From: MGIIb-O2 sp002494975
GTDB taxonomy: Archaea > Thermoplasmatota > Poseidoniia > Poseidoniales > Thalassarchaeaceae
Assembly (NCBI GenBank): GCA_028355015.1
Contig: JAOMRN010000001.1
Coordinates: forward strand, 124,001 to 188,000
DNA length: 64,000 bases
Reading direction: 5' to 3'
The translations under genes were made by a program, and so were the position numbers. Under the pieces are notes generated by a model, which was given only the letters and a program-made list of their open reading frames with translations, searched no databases and was not told where the DNA came from. This document shows, piece after piece, positions 53,447 through 61,811 of this stretch. The first letter of the stretch is position 1. Every line of letters starts with the position of its first letter.

Positions 53447-53530
53447 TCTGTGCCCGAAGTTCAGGCCCTGTTTCCTTTCCAACAGGAAGTCATCGTGTTT
53501 GCGAAAAAAATCACGTCCGATTACTCGTCA
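53447..53530. repeat. Structured leader repeat R2 (copy 2)
   Basis: 84 bp matching 53221-53303 at most positions, including CCTGTTTCCTTTC, ACAGGAAGTCATCG, TTTGCGAA and the final ACTCGTCA. On the minus strand it lies upstream of micro-protein B and overlaps the end of micro-protein A. The spacing copy-to-copy is 226 bp, i.e. one repeat plus one micro-gene, so leader and gene may have duplicated as a cassette. Confidence 0.7.
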
Positions 53531-53633
53531 TATTTTCTATGTCATTCTGATTATCATCCGGAAAGAAATCCACTAGATTCTCTCCAGCAATTGCTAAGTA
53601 TGCTAAACGCCATAAAAACTCTTTAATTCTCAT
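53511..53633 (-). CDS. 40-aa micro-protein A
   Basis: ATG 53633 lies inside the last codons of the transporter gene (11-nt overlap), so translation is probably coupled. It encodes 40 aa: a hydrophobic amphipathic helix FLWRLAYLAIAGENLVDFF and an acidic, Asn-rich tail ending MTSNRT. No family is recognised. Its position and size match the two micro-proteins downstream. Confidence 0.5.
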   Translation of the reverse strand: MRIKEFLWRLAYLAIAGENLVDFFPDDNQNDIENMTSNRT

Positions 53634-54762
53634 TATGTTCTACCTCATCCTCAACCCAGACAGGGCGATTCATCCATACGAATACGATCAAAATCGTTGC
53701 TAATCCAATTACAATAAATGTCGAAAATATTGTACCATCAACAATCCACGCTACTGCTAGAATTGGATTTGAAAATAATCTGCCTTGATTTCTCGAGTAT
53801 TCTCTAGGGCATCCTTCTAAATTTAATTTTTCAAACCCCCATTCAACTTCTTTTTTGAGAATCGGGAATAACACGGCTGTACCTCCGGTTATCATTACGA
53901 TTCCAAAGAACCATGTAGACTCAAATAACAACATCAACGCTGAAATAAAGGTTATAATCAAACCAATATTCACAAGAAATCTATCTTCAATTATACGCTC
54001 TAATATCCCCGGTACAGCAGCTCCTATCAATGTAGAGATAGCGATAATTCCTCCAAGCGAAATTATCTCGGGTTGGTCTGAAATCGCTATAGTACCGGTA
54101 AGAATAATCACAAGTCGAGAAATAGATACACTGTTGTTTAGAAATCCCTCAAGGAACGCCAAGATGGCTGGATACTGAAAAGTATCGACCCACCTAAGAT
54201 GATTTTTTGCTCTAGTTTCTTTTCCGTCAGAAATTATATCTTCTTCTCTTGAGATAATTATTAATGCGAATAAAAGGAAACTCAAAGACAGGATCAATAG
54301 CAGCCCAGAACCTAACCATTCAACAAAGAAAGCCGCAGCCATAATCAAGATTATTCCACTTGCTTTCTCAAAGCAATTCCAGAGCTTAAAATTCATATCT
54401 GATTGGTGCTGGAGTTTGTAGAAAGCTGGCCAAAACGAGCCCACATAGAATCCTGAGAAGACGCCTCCACAGAGAATAAAGATCAATTCTTCAAACTGCC
54501 ATGCACAAATGAAAAATAAGAAAGAAATAACTCGTAATTTCACCGAATTACTGATTATATTCCAATTGAAATTAATATTAGAAGCATTCAACAACCCTGA
54601 TGTTGCAGTAGCCGCAATCAACATTGTAATATTTAGAGCAAGCAGTCCTATATCTCCACTTATTTCGTAAGCTAATTTGTACCCCCCTATCGTCCAACCT
54701 GCCTTCTCTGCCGCCTGTATAAGCCATCTAATCCCATATATCTTGATTTTTCTATTATTCAT
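53623..54762 (-). CDS. Multi-spanning membrane transporter, MFS-like
   Basis: 379 aa with about 10-12 hydrophobic helices, for example LALNITMLIAATATSGLL, LIFILCGGVFSGFYVGSFWP, GIILIMAAAFFVEWLGSG and GIVMITGGTAVLFPILKK. The plan and Gly placement resemble a major facilitator superfamily transporter, but MFS signature loops are weak. It heads the leftward operon; a 5' leader with tandem repeats at 54783-54976 precedes it. In this setting it may export, import or sense a small product, or insert micro-proteins into the membrane. Confidence 0.65.
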   Translation of the reverse strand: MNNRKIKIYGIRWLIQAAEKAGWTIGGYKLAYEISGDIGLLALNITMLIAATATSGLLNASNINFNWNIISNSVKLRVISFLFFICAWQFEELIFILCGGVFSGFYVGSFWPAFYKLQHQSDMNFKLWNCFEKASGIILIMAAAFFVEWLGSGLLLILSLSFLLFALIIISREEDIISDGKETRAKNHLRWVDTFQYPAILAFLEGFLNNSVSISRLVIILTGTIAISDQPEIISLGGIIAISTLIGAAVPGILERIIEDRFLVNIGLIITFISALMLLFESTWFFGIVMITGGTAVLFPILKKEVEWGFEKLNLEGCPREYSRNQGRLFSNPILAVAWIVDGTIFSTFIVIGLATILIVFVWMNRPVWVEDEVEHNEN

Positions 54763-54782
54763 TTCTTCACCTTTTTATTGTA

Positions 54783-54976
54783 TCTATTATGTCATACCTA
54801 AATTTATTTTTACACGAAAATAAAACTTTTTTTCTTATCTTATCTATTATGTAATACCTTAGTTTTTGAAATCTCCGAAGAGAGAATCCTTCTTAAGTCT
54901 TTTATTATGTCATACCTAAATTTATTTTTTAATAATTGATATATTTTTTTCTTTTCATATCTAATATGTATTACCT
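54783..54976 (-). promoter_or_regulatory. Four tandem SP6-like promoter repeats between transporter and polymerase genes
   Basis: A 17-bp element (plus strand TCTATTATGTCATACCT) occurs at 54783-54799, 54843-54859, 54901-54917 and 54960-54976, with starts 60, 58 and 59 bp apart. Copies 1 and 3 share the extension TAAATTTATTTTT; copies 2 and 4 share a TTTCTTATCTTAT-like flank. This suggests duplication of a ~118-bp block. Read on the minus strand, copies 1 and 3 give ATTTAGGTATGACATAATA, close to the phage SP6 promoter core ATTTAGGTGACACTATAG. Orientation points into the transporter/ubiquitin-like operon. Promoter function for the phage-type polymerase is inferred; an operator array is the alternative. 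Confidence 0.6.
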
Positions 54977-55022
54977 TTTAATTAAAGTTATAAATCAGAT
55001 ATCTTTCCCAGAAAATGTTAGT

Positions 55023-58000
55023 ATGGATAAATCAGAAGAAATTACCACCAAAGTCGTAGTTGATAACGATGAAGTCAGTATCAGTAATCTCATTCAGCTC
55101 CTTTCACTAGAAATTGCTAAAGGCACAGAAGAAAATGATTCATATAAAGGGGGCATTACTCAACAAGATATTGAAGCGTTCAAGCAGGAATTTTCTTCTA
55201 GTCAGAGATTTGACCTACATCTCATAAGATCTTGGATAAAGACCTTGAAACAACACCAAAATAAAGAATCAGAAGTCTCTAGACGCGAATATTTCAATAA
55301 TAATTATGAATCATCACTAGGGAAATTGTATGAATTACCTGAAAAAGAACCTGAAAAATCTTGGTATGATTGGCATATTCATGAAGGGCATAAACTTGGT
55401 TATCAACTAGAAGATTTGATGCACCTGAAATCTGATCTAAGGATTCTACGCCCCAAAAATGATTATTTATTTAAAGTCGCTCTTCAATCCCGAGTAGAAA
55501 AAATGGCGGAAGGAAATAGCTCAATTAAGATATTAGATGGTGATGTACGAAGGCGTGAACAATCGCAATCTGATGACACATCAAGGAAACTTATAACTTC
55601 TTTTTCAAAATCATTCAATAATGTGTTTTCAAATAAGATGGATAAATATGTTGTTCATAGTAACGGAACATCGAATACTTATTGTAACCTATCTATAAAA
55701 ACCATAGAAGAAATCATTCAAACTTCAGATGAAGAGGGGTTATTTGAGAAGATATCAAAAGTATGTGTCCGATTACTAATTAAGGAATCTAGAGAAAAAG
55801 AGAGAAAGTCAAGATGGGACAGAAAAATGAAAAAGAAGACTGAGGGATATACTAAATATACGGATATATGCCTTATTGAGAAAAACTTTATCATAGGATT
55901 GTCGGAATATATCGAAGATAAATTAAACAAAGGGTTTCAAAACAAAAAAGAAAGCCTTCAAGAAGATGGAAGATGGATTGGATTGATAAATGCTGACCAA
56001 ATAAAATTGAATAATACCTTTCTACGCGCCTCGAGGATTTTTTCACAATTAATAATAGCAGCATTAAATTCTGAGGGATGGATTCAAAGAAGGGCGGGTA
56101 CATATAATGATTTTTTGTTACATTTACCAGTCGATGATGATGACAAAGAATCAAAAAATAAGGTGTCAGGACAACATAGAAATATGATGTCTTTTTCTGA
56201 TAAATTGAAAAAAGAAGTTGCCCCTTGTGAACTTAGAGATTTTAAAACACGAGAAGAAAATGCAATATTTAGAGTATTAAGGAATGACACGCATAGATAC
56301 ATGTATTGCTGCCCTAGTGATCATAAAATTAGTCCTGAGAAAACATCGGGTGGCTACATCAATACAGATTCTAAATCCGGTAGCTCTGTTGGGCTTACTG
56401 TTACTAAAGAAAAAAAGATTAGTAAGATTACTAATAAATCCTCTCTCTTTTCTTGTAGTAAAAAAAGGTTCGAATATAATAATGAATCTCTCAGAGCATT
56501 AAATATTCTTCAAAAAACACAATGGGAAATAAATTATGATTTATTGCAGTTTATATCTCTATCAATTGATACTGAGCTTCAGGGTACCTCTTATGCGGAT
56601 ATTCAATTAAAAGAAATATTTAGAAAATCATTCTATTATGATGAAGAAATTGAAAACATAAGAGATAGAGATAGACGTAGGTTTGAGAATATAGAGAGGC
56701 GTAAACGTTTAACATATATTGGAAGAATCTTGAGTCATAATGCCAATGTATTTTGGCATTCATGGGCCTTTGATTGGCGAGGAAGATTAATTGCCAGAGC
56801 TCCCATTTTAAGTCCACAAAAATCAGACATCGATCGTTCACTGATTCGATTTAAGGAATGGAAAGAATTAGGCATTAATGGATGGAAATGGTTCAGGATA
56901 TTTTTATTCAATTTTTGTAAAGAAGATCCTTATTGGCTCGATGACCAACCGTCAAAATCATTTTCTAAAGATGAAAAATGCAAATGGATTGATAGGAATA
57001 AATTAAGAATCAAATCATTAATTAATAATATTGATGACCCTAAGGTAATCGCATATCTCGATTTAAATAAATCTCCAATGCCTAAATCTGAAACTTTTCA
57101 GAGAATTTCTGTATTGCTTGAATATAAAAGAATATTAGATGAATACAATGATAAAAAAGATTGGTCCAAAGTTACCTCTGGGCATCCAATTCACTTCGAT
57201 GCTTCTTCAAATGGCTATCAGCATCTCTCTCTTCTAATAAATAATAAGCAATTAGCAAAAAAAGTTAACGTTTTACCGAATGAAGTAAAGAATGATATCT
57301 ATCAAGAAGTTGCAGATCAAGCGATAGAGAATTGGGATAATAATCAAAGTAAACTTAAAAAATATTTATTAGAAAACTTCAACGAATTAGATAATGAACA
57401 GCTTAATTCTATCAAAAATTCTGTTTTTAATAGAAATTTAGCTAAATTACCTACTATGACTTCTATTTATGGTGCTAAAGACTATGAAAGTTGTTTCATT
57501 GGAAGTAACGGAAAAGGAAAACCTAAATTTATCAAATCAGGAAAAGTTTGGGTTTGTTGCTGGCATGAAGATTCTCCAATATATCAGAATTTAAGTAAAT
57601 TAAATAACATAAAATTTTTAGGTCCCAATGGATATTTTTCTGAAGATAAGTTTGTTTCTCCAGATAAGAAAGTTTTGAGGCAAAATATATTTGTTGAAAA
57701 TTTGATTACAGATTATAAAAAATCAATTGAAGAAGTCACAGGCGGTGCATATGAGCAATTGACTCAGAAATTAAAAAAACTTGTTAATAAAGGCAAAAAA
57801 CCAGATATCAGTTGGAAACTAGATGATGGTTCCCAGATTTGGCATTATTATCCAGCGAAGCAAGTAGTTACTAATTATGATTCAACTTCATCTCTAAAAT
57901 TACTTATCGATACAGATGCTCTGAATTTTTCACCGAAGAATAGGGTTGATATTTTACATAAATTAAATGAGTTATCGCACATTTACCCTATGTGTAAGAT

Positions 58001-58946
58001 CGATGATAAATTTATTGAAGAAGCAATAATGAATTACAATAAATGGGTTGGAAATGACGAAGATTTTTTTGGAAAGAAAATTGTTGAACTTAATAATAAC
58101 CTATACATTGGAGAACCTACTTCTTCTAAATCTAAGTTGCCATGGAAGATTTTATCTCTAAGGTCAGAGGATATAATTTCATTAAAGGAAGTAGATATAA
58201 AATTAGAGAAAATCTATAAAAAAATTGGTAATACAAAAAAACCAGTAAAAAATGAAAAAAAGAAAAAAGAGAAGAAGATTCTACTTAAAAAGTTAGTAAA
58301 TGAGCAGAGAAAATTAAAAGAAGAAAAAAAAGAATTAGAGAAATTAATTGATGAAGAACAAACTGATAGCGAGAAAGCGGAGTTAGAATTCCAACGCAGT
58401 AATGAAATTCATAATTATTGGGCGGCTATATATTATCTCTTCAAAATGTACCCCAAATCTTCATCACAAGATTTACTCAGAGCTATAGAACAACATATGA
58501 TTCGTAAATTAGAAGATTCCGATGATGAATTTATCAAAGCCTGTAAAATGGCGTTTAATATATCGACTAAATGTAATTTCATTGATTATGATGGTAGGGC
58601 AGATAAAAGAAGAATTTTATCTGGAATTTCCCCTAATTTCATACATTCTCTAGATGCTTATCATATGAGATCTTCAATTATTAAATTTTCTGAATCTGTT
58701 AAAAACCCATCAATTTGGGCTGTTCATGATTCCTTTGGAACACATGCCTGTGATATAGGAAGTTATATTGAAGTAATCAAAGAAATGTTTTTGGGAATGC
58801 ATAAAGAAAAAGATTTGAACAAATGGTGTGAAGAAATATCAAAAGAAAATGGCATTGAAGTCAAAGAAGATTCAATTGGGGATCCAGATTTTCGTAACGA
58901 GTTAATTAATGGAGAAATTCAGATATCTGATTTTTTCTTAAGTTGA
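55023..58946 (+). CDS. Single-subunit DNA-dependent RNA polymerase, T7/mitochondrial family
   Basis: 1307 aa from ATG 55023 (ATG 54966 and TTG 54936 would add a leader overlapping the repeats). The T7-type palm and fingers motifs are all present: DWRGRLIARAP at D584 (T7 DWRGRVYAVS), HFDASSNGYQH with catalytic D726 (T7 D537), R804-x3-K808-x7-Y816 in RNLAKLPTMTSIYGAKDYE (T7 R627, K631, Y639 at the same spacing), and PNFIHSLDAYHMR then VHDSFGTHACD with H1235-D1236 (T7 H811-D812). It is far longer than T7 RNAP (883 aa): the N-terminal domain is large, and about 420 residues separate Y816 and D1236 against 173 in T7, including a Lys/Glu coiled coil near 1090-1150. It converges on the glycosyltransferase gene 7 bp before its stop. 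Confidence 0.93.
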   Translation: MDKSEEITTKVVVDNDEVSISNLIQLLSLEIAKGTEENDSYKGGITQQDIEAFKQEFSSSQRFDLHLIRSWIKTLKQHQNKESEVSRREYFNNNYESSLGKLYELPEKEPEKSWYDWHIHEGHKLGYQLEDLMHLKSDLRILRPKNDYLFKVALQSRVEKMAEGNSSIKILDGDVRRREQSQSDDTSRKLITSFSKSFNNVFSNKMDKYVVHSNGTSNTYCNLSIKTIEEIIQTSDEEGLFEKISKVCVRLLIKESREKERKSRWDRKMKKKTEGYTKYTDICLIEKNFIIGLSEYIEDKLNKGFQNKKESLQEDGRWIGLINADQIKLNNTFLRASRIFSQLIIAALNSEGWIQRRAGTYNDFLLHLPVDDDDKESKNKVSGQHRNMMSFSDKLKKEVAPCELRDFKTREENAIFRVLRNDTHRYMYCCPSDHKISPEKTSGGYINTDSKSGSSVGLTVTKEKKISKITNKSSLFSCSKKRFEYNNESLRALNILQKTQWEINYDLLQFISLSIDTELQGTSYADIQLKEIFRKSFYYDEEIENIRDRDRRRFENIERRKRLTYIGRILSHNANVFWHSWAFDWRGRLIARAPILSPQKSDIDRSLIRFKEWKELGINGWKWFRIFLFNFCKEDPYWLDDQPSKSFSKDEKCKWIDRNKLRIKSLINNIDDPKVIAYLDLNKSPMPKSETFQRISVLLEYKRILDEYNDKKDWSKVTSGHPIHFDASSNGYQHLSLLINNKQLAKKVNVLPNEVKNDIYQEVADQAIENWDNNQSKLKKYLLENFNELDNEQLNSIKNSVFNRNLAKLPTMTSIYGAKDYESCFIGSNGKGKPKFIKSGKVWVCCWHEDSPIYQNLSKLNNIKFLGPNGYFSEDKFVSPDKKVLRQNIFVENLITDYKKSIEEVTGGAYEQLTQKLKKLVNKGKKPDISWKLDDGSQIWHYYPAKQVVTNYDSTSSLKLLIDTDALNFSPKNRVDILHKLNELSHIYPMCKIDDKFIEEAIMNYNKWVGNDEDFFGKKIVELNNNLYIGEPTSSKSKLPWKILSLRSEDIISLKEVDIKLEKIYKKIGNTKKPVKNEKKKKEKKILLKKLVNEQRKLKEEKKELEKLIDEEQTDSEKAELEFQRSNEIHNYWAAIYYLFKMYPKSSSQDLLRAIEQHMIRKLEDSDDEFIKACKMAFNISTKCNFIDYDGRADKRRILSGISPNFIHSLDAYHMRSSIIKFSESVKNPSIWAVHDSFGTHACDIGSYIEVIKEMFLGMHKEKDLNKWCEEISKENGIEVKEDSIGDPDFRNELINGEIQISDFFLS

Positions 58947-58953
58947 AGCTAAA

Positions 58954-60048
58954 CTATCTTTCTCTATCGTCTATCTGAAGGCCAGATTTCCCTCTTAAAA
59001 TTCTAACCCAACCGGTTAATACTCCCATTCCATAGTTCCAATGTAATGTGTAAGTTGCTATTGAGGACAGAAAGATAGTTTTCTTTGTTTTACTCGGAGA
59101 GTTACCTTTCCAAGATCCATACCATGCTAATAGATTATACAATAGAATTAGTGTTGGTAATGTATGAACTCCTAATCTAGGTAAGCCCATAGGTACTGTA
59201 GATAATCGAATATCCCAGAAATCAGGCCATGCCAATCCTCCATTTACTAGACCCCAGAAAAAGAATCCAAATGCTGCTATAACTATTGGAGGAAAAAATG
59301 CAACTGCTGTATGCGTAGGTGCTCTTAGTTCAGGGTATTGATGACTGGCTAAAGTTCTCACAAGTCCATAGTTCCTAATTTGTTTCTTAACTCTTGAAAG
59401 GTCTCTTCTTCTATGCCACATAATGGCTGTTCTATCTGTCCATAGTTTCTTTCCAGTCATCCTGATTCTATGATCAAGCATAACATCTTCAGCTCCTATT
59501 GCGCCTTCATCAAATCCACCAATTTCTTCAAGAACTGAACGTCTATATGCACAATTAACTCCTGGAAGTTGGTTGACTTCATCTAGGTCTTTCTTACCTA
59601 CTTTACCGTAATTAGTTCCGGCAGTAAATATTGTACTACAGAATGCAACATCAATTACTTGTTGCCACATTGTTGATTCATCAACTGGGGCAAAATTAGG
59701 GCCCCCTACTCCACTTACCTCTTCTCTAGAAAACCATGATACTAACTTTTCAACCCAATCCTTGGGTACAATTACGTCATCATCTGTGAATAGTATAACT
59801 TCTGATTCAGTAGCATTGATTGCAATGTTACAAGCATCTGCTCTAGTTCTAGAACCTTCATCATCTATGAATTGAATATTATTTTTTTCACAAATTTTTT
59901 TCCCTGGGTCATTTGTAGGTCCAACTACGACTATTTCACAGGGTCCTGAATAGGTTTGATTGCTTAACCCTTTTAGGACAATATCTAGTTCTTCATGATT
60001 CCTAACACTAGGAATGATTACAGTGACTGAGTGATTACTCACGACCAT
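58954..60048 (-). CDS. Family 2 glycosyltransferase with C-terminal membrane helices
   Basis: 364-aa GT-A enzyme. VIIPSVRNHEELDIVLKGL begins the nucleotide-binding fold, FTDDDVIVPKDWVEKL holds the DxD-type metal site, and GAEDVMLDHRIRMTGKKLW provides the catalytic ED. Three hydrophobic helices (AVAFFPPIVIAAFGFFFWGL, TLPTLILLYNLLAWYG, TIFLSSIATYTLHW) end the protein, so it is a membrane-bound transferase of surface glycan synthesis. Sugar donor and acceptor are unknown. Confidence 0.88.
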   Translation of the reverse strand: MVVSNHSVTVIIPSVRNHEELDIVLKGLSNQTYSGPCEIVVVGPTNDPGKKICEKNNIQFIDDEGSRTRADACNIAINATESEVILFTDDDVIVPKDWVEKLVSWFSREEVSGVGGPNFAPVDESTMWQQVIDVAFCSTIFTAGTNYGKVGKKDLDEVNQLPGVNCAYRRSVLEEIGGFDEGAIGAEDVMLDHRIRMTGKKLWTDRTAIMWHRRRDLSRVKKQIRNYGLVRTLASHQYPELRAPTHTAVAFFPPIVIAAFGFFFWGLVNGGLAWPDFWDIRLSTVPMGLPRLGVHTLPTLILLYNLLAWYGSWKGNSPSKTKKTIFLSSIATYTLHWNYGMGVLTGWVRILRGKSGLQIDDRER

Positions 60049-60086
60049 GCGTAAGCGTCAATGCTTTCAATAACATCGATGAACAA

Positions 60087-60836
60087 TCAAGGATCATTTG
60101 TAACTCTTGGAGCTAAGAAGTAAACCCAACTAGCTCCTCCGTCATTACTATTCCAAGTAAGCCGCAAAGGATATTTATCTTGGAATTCTAAAGTTACAGC
60201 ATCAGTTAGTCCGCTAGCAAGTTTTCTTGTCAGAGGGTCTAAAAATTGTAAAGAATAAGTTGAATGAGTAGGGTTTGGGGCTACCAATTCGCTTAGTTCT
60301 CCTGCATCAAATCTAACATTAACTGATTCACCTGCTTCTACCGTGACGGACACACTCATTTGATTTGTATCTAAACTCAAATCTACTAATTCGCCTACGA
60401 ATTTTGCAGCTCTTAATGCATTAGATAATTTAGTCGGATCAATAGTTGCTTTGCTATCGAAAGTTAGTTGAGGCATCTTAGGTTCATTCATAGTTCCTGT
60501 ATCTAATCCTCTTAAAATTCGATGCACTGCGCCCACTCTCACATTAATTGCACCTATTGCTTCATCATAATCTAACTCAACTAAATCAGAGGGTCCCGCA
60601 AGACTCAATAAATCTCTTAATTTAGCTAGTTCTAGACCTATTTCTACCGGTTCAACCTCATATGTTTCAAAGCAAGCATCTCCTATTGTGGCAGATAATA
60701 ATGCTACATGTGAACCATCTACTACATTGATGTGAAGTCCATTCTCACCCCACACTAATTTTGCTTCTTCTGTTAACACAGAAAGCAAGTCTACTATTTC
60801 CTTCATTAATTGCGTGTTTGCTGTGACTCTCAACAT
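60087..60836 (-). CDS. pcn: DNA polymerase sliding clamp (PCNA)
   Basis: 249-aa sliding clamp; three copies form the ring that tethers DNA polymerase and other partners. The domain 1 start VTANTQLMKEIVDLL and GLHINVVDGSHVALLSATIG (family xxMDxSHVxLV), and the C-terminal LRLTWNSNDGGASWVYFLAPR, match archaeal PCNA. ATG 60836 is used. TFS is encoded 101 bp upstream in the same direction, a replication/transcription pairing seen in archaea. Confidence 0.95.
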   Translation of the reverse strand: MLRVTANTQLMKEIVDLLSVLTEEAKLVWGENGLHINVVDGSHVALLSATIGDACFETYEVEPVEIGLELAKLRDLLSLAGPSDLVELDYDEAIGAINVRVGAVHRILRGLDTGTMNEPKMPQLTFDSKATIDPTKLSNALRAAKFVGELVDLSLDTNQMSVSVTVEAGESVNVRFDAGELSELVAPNPTHSTYSLQFLDPLTRKLASGLTDAVTLEFQDKYPLRLTWNSNDGGASWVYFLAPRVTNDP

Positions 60837-60937
60837 AATGCCGCCCCTTTCTTAACTTACCCTTGACTGCTGGTTATTCATGCTTCTGTTTGAGCAATTA
60901 GTTATTTAAGAATAGATTTCATTCTTTTTTCACTAAT

Positions 60938-61312
60938 TTATTGATACTCTCTAAACTTATGTCCACATTCAGAACAAGTGCACATTTTTGTTTCAGGTTC
61001 ATCAGAAGACCTAGTTTGTTGCATCCAAACAAATATCTTTTTACAATCACACTTAGGGCATATATAGCTGTCCTCATACAAAATCCCTCTAGCTTTATCT
61101 TCCCCGCGAGTCCTATCATCTCTTTCCTTAACTTCTACAGATGTTATCGCTGCTCCTAGGTTAATTGTTTCTCCTGTCATTGGGTCAGTAAATTCTGCTC
61201 CTTTCCCATCTTTTCCTGCTAGAGGGCCTTCATAGCCACACGTATAATTGGTGCATCTAATATTCCCATTTGCTTCCATAAAACCTAACGTACCACATTC
61301 TGGACAAAACAT
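60938..61312 (-). CDS. tfs: Transcription factor S (TFIIS/RPB9-like)
   Basis: 124-aa archaeal transcript-cleavage factor. An N-terminal zinc ribbon (FCPECGTLGF then CTNYTCGYEG) and a C-terminal ribbon (YICPKCDCKKIFVW, CTCSECGHKFREYQ) are present. The active-site acidic hairpin is QQTRSSDEPET, with Asp-Glu as in TFS and TFIIS. It rescues backtracked archaeal RNA polymerase; it is separate from the phage-type polymerase of the island. Confidence 0.95.
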   Translation of the reverse strand: MFCPECGTLGFMEANGNIRCTNYTCGYEGPLAGKDGKGAEFTDPMTGETINLGAAITSVEVKERDDRTRGEDKARGILYEDSYICPKCDCKKIFVWMQQTRSSDEPETKMCTCSECGHKFREYQ

Positions 61313-61410
61313 AACTTCTCACAACCAGTTGATTTCTATCTTCAACCGAATAGTGGTAAATCAATGTCTTATTGAACATTACTCATCCAAGACCAGAAAT
61401 ATCTTCTAAA

Positions 61411-61785
61411 TTATGAAAACAATCCAATTCCAATCTTATATCCTGACCATGCCAAACCAATACTTCCCATAATTGTCAGAGTAACATAAATCATCGCATT
61501 AGAAAATTCATTTTCAGATAGATTAACGGTGTCCATTGCGAAAGCAGACATAGTGGTAAATGCTCCAAGAATACCAGTTCCAAATAGTAATAGATTATCT
61601 TGACTAATTAATGCATCAGCAGCGATAGCACCAAACATAATCCCAAGTAACAGTGATCCGATTAGATTCACCGTTACAGTGCCATAAGGAAGCCCTTCTG
61701 ATGGCATAATATCTGAAATAATATATCTTAAAATGGCTCCTATAGCACCACCAATACCTACCAATAGCATCAGCCTACCATCCAT
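61411..61785 (-). CDS. crcB: Fluoride ion channel CrcB/Fluc
   Basis: 124-aa four-helix membrane protein. The signature GGAIGAILRYIISDIM at the start, GTVTVNLIGSLLLGIMFG, and GILGAFTTMSAFAMDTV (family GxxGxxTTFSTF) identify the Fluc family, which exports fluoride. Such channels work as antiparallel dimers. No fluoride riboswitch is visible upstream. Confidence 0.93.
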   Translation of the reverse strand: MDGRLMLLVGIGGAIGAILRYIISDIMPSEGLPYGTVTVNLIGSLLLGIMFGAIAADALISQDNLLLFGTGILGAFTTMSAFAMDTVNLSENEFSNAMIYVTLTIMGSIGLAWSGYKIGIGLFS

Positions 61786-61811
61786 AACCCTGCCAATAGA
61801 TACTAGTTTTC

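Noticed and set aside
53284..53576. Plus-strand ORFs of 88-96 codons across the micro-gene region
   Set aside because: They run antisense through both leader repeats and micro-genes, have no ribosome binding site and odd composition.
50522..54762. Microcin-C-like peptide-antibiotic cluster (ThiF-type enzyme, short peptides, exporter)
   Set aside because: The presence of an E2-like protein, a JAMM protease and a Gly-ending beta-grasp protein fits ubiquitin-like conjugation better; kept only as an alternative for the micro-proteins.
54783..54976. CRISPR array from regularly spaced repeats
   Set aside because: Only four units with a short 17-bp core, low-complexity and partly repeated spacers, and no cas gene; promoter or operator repeats fit better.
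54936..55022. TTG 54936 as the start of the RNA polymerase
   Set aside because: The added residues overlap repeats and are hydrophobic and non-conserved; ATG 55023 begins the charged N-terminal domain.
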